From Aphidius gifuensis (lineage: Eukaryota; Arthropoda; Insecta; Hymenoptera; Braconidae): 64,000 nucleotides of DNA. Location: the NCBI RefSeq assembly GCF_014905175.1, contig NC_057792.1, positions 11,387,321 through 11,451,320 of the forward strand, in the 5' to 3' direction. The position numbers were made by a program, and so were the translations under genes. A model generated the notes under the pieces. It saw nothing but the letters and a program-made list of their open reading frames with translations. It had not been told where the DNA came from and did no database searches. Numbering within the stretch: the first letter of the stretch is position 1; each line of letters begins with the position of its first letter. Below, in pieces: positions 55,300 through 64,000 of this stretch.

Positions 55300-55960
55300 A
55301 AATCACTGTTCTTAAAACTGTAAATACATCGATTTGACAATTGATGATCAATTTTTTACACACTTTTGTCAAAATAATTGTCAGTTATGCTCAAATTCAA
55401 CATTGGTAAACACTCAGTATGAACGAATTTTTTTTTTTTTTGCACAATATATATATTTATAAGTATGTTGTCTTACGGCTGGTAGATGAATTTGATGATG
55501 CAGTACTGATAAGAAATTAATAAGAGAGAAAAACTCAAATGCATCTTTAAGTGTATAAATGTGTGTATAGTCGAAAAAATCATTGTTCTCAACAGTATAA
55601 ATACATTATTTTTGACAATTAATGATTGATTTCTTACACACTTTTGTCAAAATAATTGTTATTTATGCTAAATTTCATCGTTAGTAAACACTCAGTATTT
55701 ACTAATTTTTTTCCTATTGCACAATATATTTGTCAGACTATGCTGTCTCTCGGCTGGTAGATGAATTTGATGATGCAGTACTGATAAGAAATTATAAAGA
55801 AAGTCAAACTAAAATGCGTCTTTGAATATATAAATATGTGTGTATACTAGAAAAATCACAGTTCTCAACACCATATGGTTTATATTTATATAAATACATA
55901 ATTTTTGACAACTGATGATCGATTTTTAACAAACTTTTTGTTAAAATAATTGAGGGTCCG
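55300..55960. repeat. Tandem repeat, about 275 bp period
   Basis: About two and a half units starting near 55302, 55578 and 55850 carry AATCATTGTTCTCAACAGTATAAATACAT, CACACTTTTGTCAAAATAATTGT, GTAAACACTCAGTATxxACxAATTT and GGCTGGTAGATGAATTTGATGATG. Confidence 0.8.
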
Positions 55961-56580
55961 CATGCAATAACCAGTTGAGCGCTTGAAGACAAGAAAACGC
56001 TATGTTTCGGTGGGTGGAAAATAAGAAAAATTAAAATTGATAAATCAGAAAAATAAAAAATACAGTCGTTAATAGAATTGAAAAATACATATTTTTCGTC
56101 AAATAAATTTTTTTAAATAATAATTCAATCTGTCTAACTTTGAATGAAAAAAGAGTCGAAGAAATTTAAAAACTGATTAACTTGTCAGTGGCAATATTGT
56201 TGAGCAGTATATCAAGAAGTTTTATACGAATTTTTAGATATTTTTATTAATTATTTACCGAGTTATTAATTTAACAACAAATTGCGAGTTGCCGTTAGGA
56301 CTATATATGCGTGGTCTTCGGCCCGTTCTCTCGTGAACGCCTAAGCTCGCGCGTCTGTTTATCCATATAAATACAAGCAGTATGCGCGCTAGTAGAGTAT
56401 AAGGAGAGATAGCGGGTGGCGTAAGGTTAAAAGGTATACGATGCATGAGAAAACCGGTTTTGGGAGTCGTTTTTTTACCTGCCCCCTTTCCCTCTGTGCC
56501 GCTTGCTCGCGTTCCCCCCTCGAGCACCTACAAACTCCGCGGGGCCCATACGCGACTACCCTGATAAAGTACCCTCAAAA
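55961..56580. other. GC-richer unannotated patch
   Basis: 56280-56560 is unusually GC-rich for this window (CGCGCGTCTG, CCTGCCCCCTTTCCC). No domain is visible in the minus-strand ORF (56255-56527). It could be a promoter-type region or terminal repeat of an element; undecided. Confidence 0.3.
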
Positions 56581-56599
56581 TAACTACCCTTAATAAACT

Positions 56600-56715
56600 A
56601 CCCCTATTATTTTATTTATTATTATTATTATTATTTATTATTATTATTATTATTATTTATTATTATTTATTATTATAATAATTATTTTTTTATTACATAT
56701 ATATTTTTTTATTAT
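56600..56715. repeat. (ATT)n microsatellite
   Basis: Interrupted TTATTATTATT repeats. Confidence 0.85.
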
Positions 56716-56814
56716 TTATTTATTGTTATTATTATTTATATATGTACGTATGTATATATATGAATAATAATATTTTTTTTTTTTAAATATTATTTTGTGA
56801 TGTGTGCGCGCGCA

Positions 56815-57055
56815 TAAGTGCAACCAGACTGCAAGCAAAAGTGTCAGCAGAAGTGTGAATGGAGAATGTGTGTGAGTCAAACAAGTGTTAGTGTAGGGCG
56901 GGTCTTGTTTTGTTAGTGTAAAATGTTTATAGCGCTGCAGCGGCAGCAAAAGTCCCAGCAAAAGTTTGAATGGAAAATGCGTGTGAGTCAAATAAGTGTT
57001 AGTGTAGGGCGGCCATGTTTTGTAGTGCCTTAGCACTACACTTATGTCTATAGCG
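56815..57055. repeat. Direct duplication, about 120 bp
   Basis: Two adjacent copies share GCAGCAAAAGTxxCAGCAxAAGT, TGTGAGTCAAACAAGTGTTAGTGTAGGGCGG and the ATGTxTATAGCGCT end. Confidence 0.75.
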
Positions 57056-57490
57056 CTCACTCTCTTGAATTAAAAATGCGTACTTGGTTATTTAACAATA
57101 ACAATTGTTATAATTAAAAAAAAAATTATTTCAAGTGTTTTTATAATAGATAATAATATTCTCTACCACATCCATTGGACGATCGCTATTTTTTTTCAAA
57201 TAATTAAAAAGTTATAATGATATTTTTAACGTAGCGCTCTTGGATTTGAAATATATACTTGGTTATTTAACAATAACAATTGTTATAATTAAAAAAAAAA
57301 AAATTAGCGTGTTGCGAGTACGCGCGGGGGAAGTGAAACTTCTTTCAGAGTAATGTCACGCTGAATATTAATAATAATAATAATAATAATGATATTAATA
57401 CTGACAATAATATTCAAATATAAATATTATTAGTTAATAATAATTATTAGTATTTATATTTCGAATATTATTATTATAAATTTTATTATT

Positions 57491-58040
57491 TATATCGTCA
57501 CATTAATGGAAAAAGGGCGTAAGTGCCATTTTTAGGAATTTTTTTTTTCTAAAAGAAAAAGGGCGTGAGTGCGAATTTATAAATTTTCGGGCTTTGCATC
57601 CAATTTTAAGGCTTAAAGAAAAAAAAAAAGTCCTATGTTCAGGGACTTACGCCTTTCTTCCATTCTCAAAATCATTTTTAATAAAAGATGAAGATTTGTA
57701 ATTATTTTTATGTTTTTCTTATTGATAATAAATTATGTATAATTATCAGTAAACAATCAATAATTTAAAAAATCCTGCCATTAAATGAATTTCAAATAAA
57801 ATTGAAAGTATGCCCTTCATCTTTTATCAAAAATTATTTTGATAACGGGAAAAAAGGCGTAAATCCTTGGACATACGCTCTTTACCTTTATCAAAGGTTG
57901 TTACGCCCATTCTCGCTTTTTTTTAAGTATTAAAATTAGATGAAAAACCCGAAAATTTATAAATTTGCACTTACGCCCTTTTTTCTTTAAAATTGACGTT
58001 TTTGGCACTTACGCCCTTCATTCTTTAATGCGACGATATA
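57491..58040. mobile_element. 550 bp palindromic element (GGGCGTAAGTGC)
   Basis: Arms of about 190 bp are inverted: TATATCGTC..AAGGGCGTAAGTGCC at the left and GGCACTTACGCCCTT..GACGATATA at the right, with TTTATAAATTTTCGGG and CATCTTTTAT inside both arms. The AAGGGCGTAAGTG unit repeats several times in each arm. Non-coding; probably a foldback MITE. Confidence 0.85.
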
Positions 58041-58440
58041 ATTGATACTATCGATATTATTACTAATATTATATTGATATTATTGTTAATCATAATATTA
58101 TTGGAGTTATTATTATTTATAATAATATTATTCATATATAACCATAGTATAAATAAAATAATAATTTCAAAAATATCATCGATAATAATAATATCAATAT
58201 AATATTAGTAATAATAACAATAATATTATCGATTTATAATAATATCAGTGATATTAATAATATGAATAATAATATTGACAATAACATTCATATATAAATA
58301 TTGATAATTATTAGTATTGCTATTCAAAATATTATTATTATAGATATTATTATTGATATTAATACTATTGTGAATAATTGGTAATATTATCAAAATTATT
58401 GTTGTTATAATTATCATTTATATATATTTATAATAATTTT
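58040..58440. repeat. AAT/ATT-rich degenerate repeat
   Basis: Trinucleotide-rich DNA. A stretch with CAATAATATTCA and ATTATTAGTATT occurs on both sides of the palindromic element (57400-57470, 58277-58345), so the element interrupted or was duplicated with this repeat. Confidence 0.6.
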
Positions 58441-58566
58441 ATTGTTATTATAATAATGATTCTTTAAACCCGCGAGATAACTATTGCGTGATACGTTCAA
58501 ATGAATTTTTTTTAAAAATCAATTATTTAAGTATTAAACTCAGTTGAACTGTTTAATAATATTTAA

Positions 58567-59117
58567 GGGCAGGCCTTTAACTTCTAGTGACTTTAGATAC
58601 AAGTGAATATAAGAAAGATGATAAATTTTGTCCCACGATAACATCCACAAAAATAAACCGATTGTTTTCTAATTAGACTCAAAAAATTGCTAATAATTTT
58701 TTACGTGTCGGAAATTAGGTCTTGAGAAGAAATTTATTGTAAATAAAACACAATAATCATAGAATAATTATAGATAATATGAACAATCTGAACACACACT
58801 CGTAACGATGGCCGATGTACCAAGTGTGTGTGTGTGTCAGTGTGTGTTCAGATTGTTCATATTATCTATAATTATTATTATATGGGTTTGGACCTCAAAT
58901 TTTTGTCCCACGATAACAATTTTATTTTTAATTGAATAACTAAAAAAAATATATCAAAATGTTCAAAAAAATGGCACACGTGTCGGAAATTATGTCTCCA
59001 AGTGATGTAACAAGTCTAAATAATTTTAATTATTGTTTTTTTGACAGACTAGTTTGTCGGCCATTACTAAGATGAGTGTACATCTCAATTTTGTCACTAG
59101 ATGTTAAAGGCCTGGCC
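58567..59117. mobile_element. piggyBac-like MITE flanked by TTAA
   Basis: Ends GGGCAGGCCTTTAACTTCTAG and the inverse (GGCCTGGCC at right, complement GGCCAGGCCTTTAACATCTAG), flanked by TTAA (58563-58566 and 59118-59121), the piggyBac signature. The interior holds a 40 bp-arm hairpin (58763-58880, AATATGAACAATCTGAACACAC) around a GTGTGTGT tract, and a direct repeat of about 110 bp with TTTTGTCCCACGATAAC and ACGTGTCGGAAATTA. Confidence 0.88.
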
Positions 59118-59224
59118 TTAAATAAATAAACAAACAAAAAGTCGCACACGCATACACACATAGAAGCTGACGCTCACTGACGCTCCAAGTTTATACGCTA
59201 TATATAGTGCATGTATAATGCTTG

Positions 59225-59337
59225 CCGGTATAGCAGAGAGTATAGTAGAAAGTATACGGGAGAGTAAACGCGAGAATAAACGCCAGAGTAAACGCCAGAA
59301 TAAACGCCAGAATATACGCCAGAGTATACGCGAGCGC
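59225..59337. repeat. AGAGTAAACGCC minisatellite
   Basis: About eight units of 12 bp (GAGTAAACGCCA, GAATATACGCCA). Confidence 0.85.
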
Positions 59338-59792
59338 GGCCTCGAATTTTTTTTGCTACCCTCCGTAAAGAAGTTTCACTTCAAAAAATTATTTTAAGTG
59401 TTTTTATAATAGATAATAATATTCTCTACCACATCCATTGGACGATCACTATTTTTTTTTCAAATAAATAAAAAGTTATATTAATATTTCAAGCGTAGGC
59501 TCTAGCGTTCGAGTCAGCCCAGGTGTAATTTTTTTTTTATTTTATTTTTAATTTTTTTTTTTATATCATTACATTTATTATTTTATTATTTAATTTTTAA
59601 CCAAAATTTCAAGTATGACTCATTTGTATGCAGCTGGGAAATATAGGAAAATAATTAAGACATAGGTTATTGACATTTATTTTTATTTGAACATGTGTTT
59701 TCTTTTAATATTCATTTCCGTTCGACATACTTTTCTTACAATATTTAACCAGTTTCGTCAACACTACAATTTTTATTTGAAGACATTTTATT

Positions 59793-60375
59793 TTAAAAAT
59801 ATTTTTTTATTCGTCTAGCATGTACAAGTGCACACTCATGATATGGTAAATTATTATGAATTATACATTTAGATTTAGATGTTTCTGTTGCTACAAATAT
59901 AGTCCATTCATTCATATTTTCAGCGTTTATAATATCTCGACCAAGAAGATTCTGTAAATACATTACAGACTCGTCTCCACATGTAATAATTAATTTACTT
60001 TGTTTTGCAATTGAACGTAAAATATCAAGTACTCTTCCTATGTGCTATTTTTCCAGAGCCCTGATCAAATACAACAGACCTCGTTTTGTATGAATAACTA
60101 AAAAATATTTTAATGTCTTCACACTCAATTGGAGAATATTTTTTTTTCAAGTCGTCTGTTTTTTCACTAGCTGAGTACCAAGATAATATAAATTCTAGTT
60201 TATCCAAAAAATTTTTCCACTTATATACTGCAAACGAAATTCCTTTTCTTAAAGTATTGTCACAGATTTGAATATTAATTCGATAATCTTCTCCAAATCC
60301 AACACGTAGGTTTTTCGTTTTAGACTTATTAAGCGCAACTGAATGTGACAGAAGAAGATTACTAGTTGACTCCAT
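59793..60375 (-). pseudogene. Unrecognised Maverick-associated gene, one frameshift
   Basis: The ATG at 60375 opens 116 codons (FGEDYRINIQICDN, KGISFAVYKWKNFLDKLEF, YKTRSVVFDQGSGKI). One base shift near 60040 moves coding to another frame that continues with VLDILRSIAKQSKL, GDESVMYLQNLLG and HECALVHARRIKKYF to a stop at 59793-59795, about 194 codons in all. Same strand as the envelope, whose stop lies 69 bp upstream of this start, so possibly co-expressed. I do not recognise a family; a compact alpha/beta protein is likely. Confidence 0.5.
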
Positions 60376-60443
60376 GGTTAACTTTTAATTTTAGCTATCA
60401 TTACATCGACTTTTATACAATTAGATATTGAATAGTGGGGAAA

Positions 60444-62330
60444 TTAATAAGTAGAGGGATAAGATATTGAGGTGGGGACGGGCTTCACATCTATATGACA
60501 CTTTTCTTTTTTAAAGAAAGATAAAATTTTTTTTATAATAATTACAATTGGTGGAAATGAAATTATGGAGGTTAATATTGTAGCCATAATAATTTCACCA
60601 AGAATAATTTTAAATATAATATTTTTTGAAAGATTTTTTTCATTTATTTTTTCTTTTTGATCTAATATCTCTTTTCTTATTTCTTTAAGAGATATATCAT
60701 AAATCAATACGGCTGGGTTTGCTGATGAATAGTTTGTTTCTCCTATAGTAAAATCAACAATTTCAGGCAATAGTTTTGTAACATTTAATGTCGCTGTAGT
60801 TTTAAATTCATATATGGTATCAATATTTACTACCTGTTGACCGAAAATTGTTCCGTAATTTATGCGTGCGTGGCAACCTGCTTGGATCCGTAGTATACCA
60901 ACACCACGAATAACAATAGTTTTTTTTTTCTTGTCTCCGCACAGTATATGTATTTCTTGTTCTCCTGGTAAACTATATAACCATCCTCTTTCATTACTTA
61001 ATTTTTTCCAGTACGGCGTAAAATGACGAGAAATTTTAATGTCACAATTAAGTAAAGGCGATTCATTAATTTTTGTAATTAGAGAAATTTCACAACCAGC
61101 TTGATGTGAGCTCTCATACATCGGATATGATAATGATTCACATATATGTATATTTACACTTGCTTGACAATAAGGTAAATCAATTTTATTTTTTACAAGT
61201 GTATATTGCGATTGATCTGATGACAAAATCAAATAATTAGCTCTTGGTTTTATCCACGCTGATCCTATTGTATTATTCCCTAATTGCTGAGCAATAGGAT
61301 ACGATCTTAATTTATGTATATGATAAATTTTTTCTTCAGTCAATGGAATTCTCATTAAAACAAATAATCTACCATTGTCATAACCTATATCAATTTGTGA
61401 TATTTTACTCAGATGACCAGCTACTGCATCTCTTATATTCATAGGTAAATTAAATTCACCACTATGTTTTGCAAAAAACTCAAGTGAGCCTTCCAATTTT
61501 TCTGCTGATAATATTTCAGGATGAAGTATATTTAGCTTTGATAAATTAATGGAATCAATTACAATTTTAAAAAAATGATTATATCCATCTACAACATTGC
61601 CAAAGTCATCTAAATAGAGAATTGTTTGATAATACAGCTCCCAATATACTTGTTTTTCTTTTTCAATATGATAACCAAACCATTTATTAAAATTTTCTAA
61701 TCTTATGTAAAACCACCCAAGTGTTGAATAACCTATAGTTGAATATTCTATTAAAATTTTTTTAAATCGTTCTACTTCAGCTGGTAATATATGCGTTAGA
61801 TTCTCAAGATCTGATACAAAATTTTTTTTTTCTCTCAACATGTTATCAATTTTATTATTGTATAATGCAGATTCTTCATCACTCAAAGATGTGAAAAAAG
61901 ACTTGCCTATAAAAGTATTTCTATCATTAAATACATCACGCTTTTGTCTTATATCTTTCTCTATTTCAGGTTGCGTAGAAATTGCTTTCAATTGACGTAC
62001 ATATTCTTCTGTAACATTTAGTTTTAATTGTACCGTATGTTGCCTTTGTATTACTGCGTCACACAGGGAGTGCGTATAATGCATCACATGTGTACATTTG
62101 TCTTTTAATATTTTTACAGCCTTGATTACGTCATCATTTAAATATGGTTGTTGTTTTATATACCAATCTAATTCAATGAATGTAATTAGCTTCCAGTTAT
62201 TTATTGAAAATTTAAAATCGTATAAATAATCGTAAAATAATCCTGCACCTGTTTGTATTTGTTTGACTGTATAGTCATTTTTACTTGCAGCCGAAACACT
62301 TAACACGGAAAAAATTATAAATAGATACAT
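60444..62330 (-). CDS. Baculovirus F-like envelope fusion protein, full-length ORF
   Basis: F-type proteins (baculovirus F, insect errantivirus Env) are class I-like fusogens on virion surfaces. This intact 628-codon ORF has a signal peptide (1-16), an F2 part with conserved Cys, a furin-type site RQKR (128-131) directly followed by a fusion-peptide-like segment containing GKSFFTSL, then a helical region (LREKKNFVSDLENLTHIL), the long F1 ectodomain with Cys pairs, a transmembrane helix (about 573-599) and a cytoplasmic tail of about 29 residues. No stop or shift interrupts it, unlike nearly all neighbours. Lineage is judged from layout, not a search. Confidence 0.82.
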   Translation of the reverse strand: MYLFIIFSVLSVSAASKNDYTVKQIQTGAGLFYDYLYDFKFSINNWKLITFIELDWYIKQQPYLNDDVIKAVKILKDKCTHVMHYTHSLCDAVIQRQHTVQLKLNVTEEYVRQLKAISTQPEIEKDIRQKRDVFNDRNTFIGKSFFTSLSDEESALYNNKIDNMLREKKNFVSDLENLTHILPAEVERFKKILIEYSTIGYSTLGWFYIRLENFNKWFGYHIEKEKQVYWELYYQTILYLDDFGNVVDGYNHFFKIVIDSINLSKLNILHPEILSAEKLEGSLEFFAKHSGEFNLPMNIRDAVAGHLSKISQIDIGYDNGRLFVLMRIPLTEEKIYHIHKLRSYPIAQQLGNNTIGSAWIKPRANYLILSSDQSQYTLVKNKIDLPYCQASVNIHICESLSYPMYESSHQAGCEISLITKINESPLLNCDIKISRHFTPYWKKLSNERGWLYSLPGEQEIHILCGDKKKKTIVIRGVGILRIQAGCHARINYGTIFGQQVVNIDTIYEFKTTATLNVTKLLPEIVDFTIGETNYSSANPAVLIYDISLKEIRKEILDQKEKINEKNLSKNIIFKIILGEIIMATILTSIISFPPIVIIIKKILSFFKKEKCHIDVKPVPTSISYPSTY

Positions 62331-62339
62331 TGTACCTTT

Positions 62340-63140
62340 TTAATAAACTAACATGAAATACTATTTATCAGCTCTATTTATACTTATTTTATCGTAATTA
62401 CCGCCACCTGTACTTGAAATATTTATTACAATTATTATTTGAGTGACATACGTGCATGAAATAGCGCATATTTACATAATACAATGACACACCTGAGCGT
62501 CACAGCTGGATAGAAAGAGAGCAACGAAAAAAGCAGGTATAGGAAAAAATGCAAATGAAAATAGAAACTTCTCTATTCTTTATACAAAAATATATTTTTT
62601 CTTTTGACTACAATATTTTTTGTTCGAAAAATAATTATTTACTGTCTTGGTATTTTTCAACTATATTTATTTTTAATGGAACTGTTTACTGCTGGCGCCG
62701 TATTTTTTTTTTAAATTCAGGGTGAATACAGGGGTCTAAAGATCTATTATGCGAGAAAAAAATGTCCTTTTGATTATTTAAAATGTATAAATTAAAATGC
62801 TAGAATATAAAATTAGTTTGAGTTTATTTTTTCCAAAGAAAATTTTTTTTGTAAATAGAAAACTTTTTTGTTTATTGTCTGGCAGCACTATTATTCAATT
62901 TAAAATTGTACACCTAGTCTTTAGAAAGAATATAGATCTATTAAATATTTAACAACGATCTTTATTAGCTTTTTTGGAAGATATCAAAAATTTAAATTTC
63001 AAGTTACAATAGATTATGCAAAATAGCAACTGGTAAATTATTTAAAAAAAAAAAAGAGAAAAAATTATTTAAAAAAGATAAAAAATTATTTAAAAAAAGA
63101 GAAAACTAAAACGTAAGTGGGGAGTGCTTTTCCGACATCT
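62340..63140. other. Intergenic region between divergent genes
   Basis: This lies between the envelope (minus) and the 63190 gene (plus) and so probably holds both promoters. A-rich units AAAAATTATTTAAAAAAG repeat at 63040-63105. No clear TATA box could be singled out. Confidence 0.45.
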
Positions 63141-63189
63141 TTAATCCTAATTTTCGAGTCAGTTGCACATCGTCTTCAACACTTTCAAC

Positions 63190-63874
63190 ATGAACAACTT
63201 ATGTGAAAAATTTTTAACCAAATCTTTTAAAATCGTATCACCGGGAGTCGTACAAGTTACGCGCAACTATACATTTAAACGTCCAAAGATAATTCAAAAA
63301 ATACGTGGTCACTTAAAATTAAAAAGTAGTATGAAGGAAATATATTATATCATGAAATATATAACTTCGATTGATAATTTAGCAGAATCAGTTGAAGATT
63401 TTGAGGGTGATTTAAAAATATTCAAAGACGATCTCGATGAAGATCACATAAATGAAATACTTTCAAAAGATAATGCAGTAAAAAAAATTTTATATGGTTT
63501 TTTAAAAAGATGTACCAATGCTATCAATAATCGGAGCTTTATTAAAAAAATGTTACGTAAGTATTTAAATAATATATTAATACAGTGAAATAAAAAAGTA
63601 AAAATAATACAGTGAAAATAAATACAGTGGAATAAAATAATAGAGTGGATTTAAAAAAAGTGAAAATAGAATAAAACAGTGAATTTATATATTTTACAGG
63701 TGAGCGACAATTACGTATTCAGCAAAAAAAAGCAAAGATCATAAGAAGAAAAATGATTAGAAGGATGGTTGTTCAGGAGCGTTGGCGTATCCAACGTCTC
63801 AAAAACCTTGAGGAATGGAAAAAAGAAAAAGAACGTGAACGATCAGATTCTACGTCATCGAGTGATAATTGGAT
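63190..63874 (+). CDS. Unrecognised basic protein, spliced, runs off the window
   Basis: The first ATG in frame is at 63190 (MNNLCEKFLTKSF). Exon 1 ends at 63555 with GTAAGT (phase 1). Exon 2 (63702-63874) follows TTTTACAG in phase and ends at GTAAGT, so more exons lie to the right. Exon 1 encodes VTRNYTFKRPKIIQKIRGHL and the acidic SVEDFEGDLKIFKDDLDED. Exon 2 encodes a very basic, coiled-coil-like stretch (KKAKIIRRKMIRRM, LEEWKKEKERER). Domain unknown; it may be a DNA-binding or core protein of the Maverick-like element. No break seen. Confidence 0.5.
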
Positions 63875-64000
63875 ATGTAAGTGTTTTAGAAAATTATTAT
63901 TTTTTAATTTTGCTTTTTGTTCTTAAAATGATTTCTATTTTAATTTTACTTTTTGTTTTTCAAATTTTTTTTTGTTTTAGAAAATTATTATTTTTTAATT

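Larger units (their letters stand above)
57128..59500. mobile_element. Composite element with GAAGTGAAACTTCTTT ends and flanking repeats
   Basis: Inverted GAAGTGAAACTTCTTT motifs at 57330-57345 and 59369-59384 bracket about 2 kb. Outside them lie 110 bp direct repeats (57128-57240 and 59386-59500) with AAGTGTTTTTATAATAGATAA and CTACCACATCCATTGGACGATC. The interior is AT-rich trinucleotide repeat, a palindromic element and a piggyBac-like MITE. It looks like nested insertions into one repeat; a similar end is at 7756-7800. Confidence 0.6.
50781..63999. mobile_element. Maverick/Polinton-like element (partial, probably runs on)
   Basis: Defined by a Polinton-type integrase with chromodomain, its characteristic upstream small protein, a capsid-type N-terminus, and F-like envelope genes. 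The left part may begin at 42165 or earlier, with the Helitron inserted in it. Polymerase, packaging ATPase, protease and a full capsid gene were not found. About 5 kb (54.3-59.7 kb) of satellites and MITEs interrupt it. Terminal inverted repeats were not identified, and the right end seems to lie outside. Confidence 0.55.

Noticed and set aside
1..64000. CRISPR arrays, bacterial operons or riboswitches
   Set aside because: Introns, low coding density and transposon content show eukaryotic DNA; the tandem repeats lack unique spacers.

Overview
This is AT-rich insect nuclear DNA, almost wholly made of transposable elements, around one conserved host gene: Wnt11, on the minus strand, with three exons visible (40172-40413, 23541-23893 and 23200-23468). 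The first and last Wnt11 exons are not seen. Wnt11 is absent from Drosophila but present in many other insects, and the very low GC and the transposon mix would suit a hymenopteran such as a parasitoid wasp; that is inference.

Layout. 1-20 kb: repeats only. A roughly 2.8-4 kb unit is present twice in direct orientation (1315-4125 and 15981-19985). Each copy starts with a long-armed hairpin and ends with TTAGGG-like repeats and a small hairpin, and each carries minus-strand coding debris. Copy B holds an inserted 963 bp terminal-inverted-repeat element. Between the copies lie a short LTR retrotransposon with a zinc-knuckle Gag (4184-6166), degenerate repeats, a decayed RYRAR-type repetitive protein and a 290 bp satellite (11170-12240). 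20-23 kb: a 2 kb inverted-repeat element carrying pieces of a LINE and of an insect-repeat protein. 23.2-40.4 kb: Wnt11 exons and a 16 kb intron. The intron is filled with remains of a PolB-encoding virus-like element (24.9-31.8 kb), a Ty3/Gypsy fragment, a hAT transposase fragment, MITEs, and two large TA-flanked elements that each contain a tRNA-like A-box/B-box segment.

41-64 kb holds two interleaved large elements. One is a Helitron ending at CTAG (50712-50715). It carries a PIF1-type helicase broken by frameshifts and a tandem duplication, an OB-fold (RPA-like) gene, and an antisense fragment of the host gene Vps53 with its intron kept. The other is a Maverick/Polinton-like element with an integrase plus chromodomain, a Polinton-type small protein, a capsid-type protein N-terminus joined to an IAP-type RING end, a cysteine-rich gene with a duplicated exon, and two baculovirus-F-like envelope genes. 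One envelope gene is truncated (53942-54235); the other is a complete 628-codon ORF (60444-62330). No PolB, ATPase, protease or complete capsid gene was seen in this second element, so it is defective or rearranged, or continues past the right edge.

Most mobile-element genes are broken by stops and single-base shifts. The intact reading frames are the F-like envelope and a few short ORFs. Breaks are described only; nothing is reconstructed.
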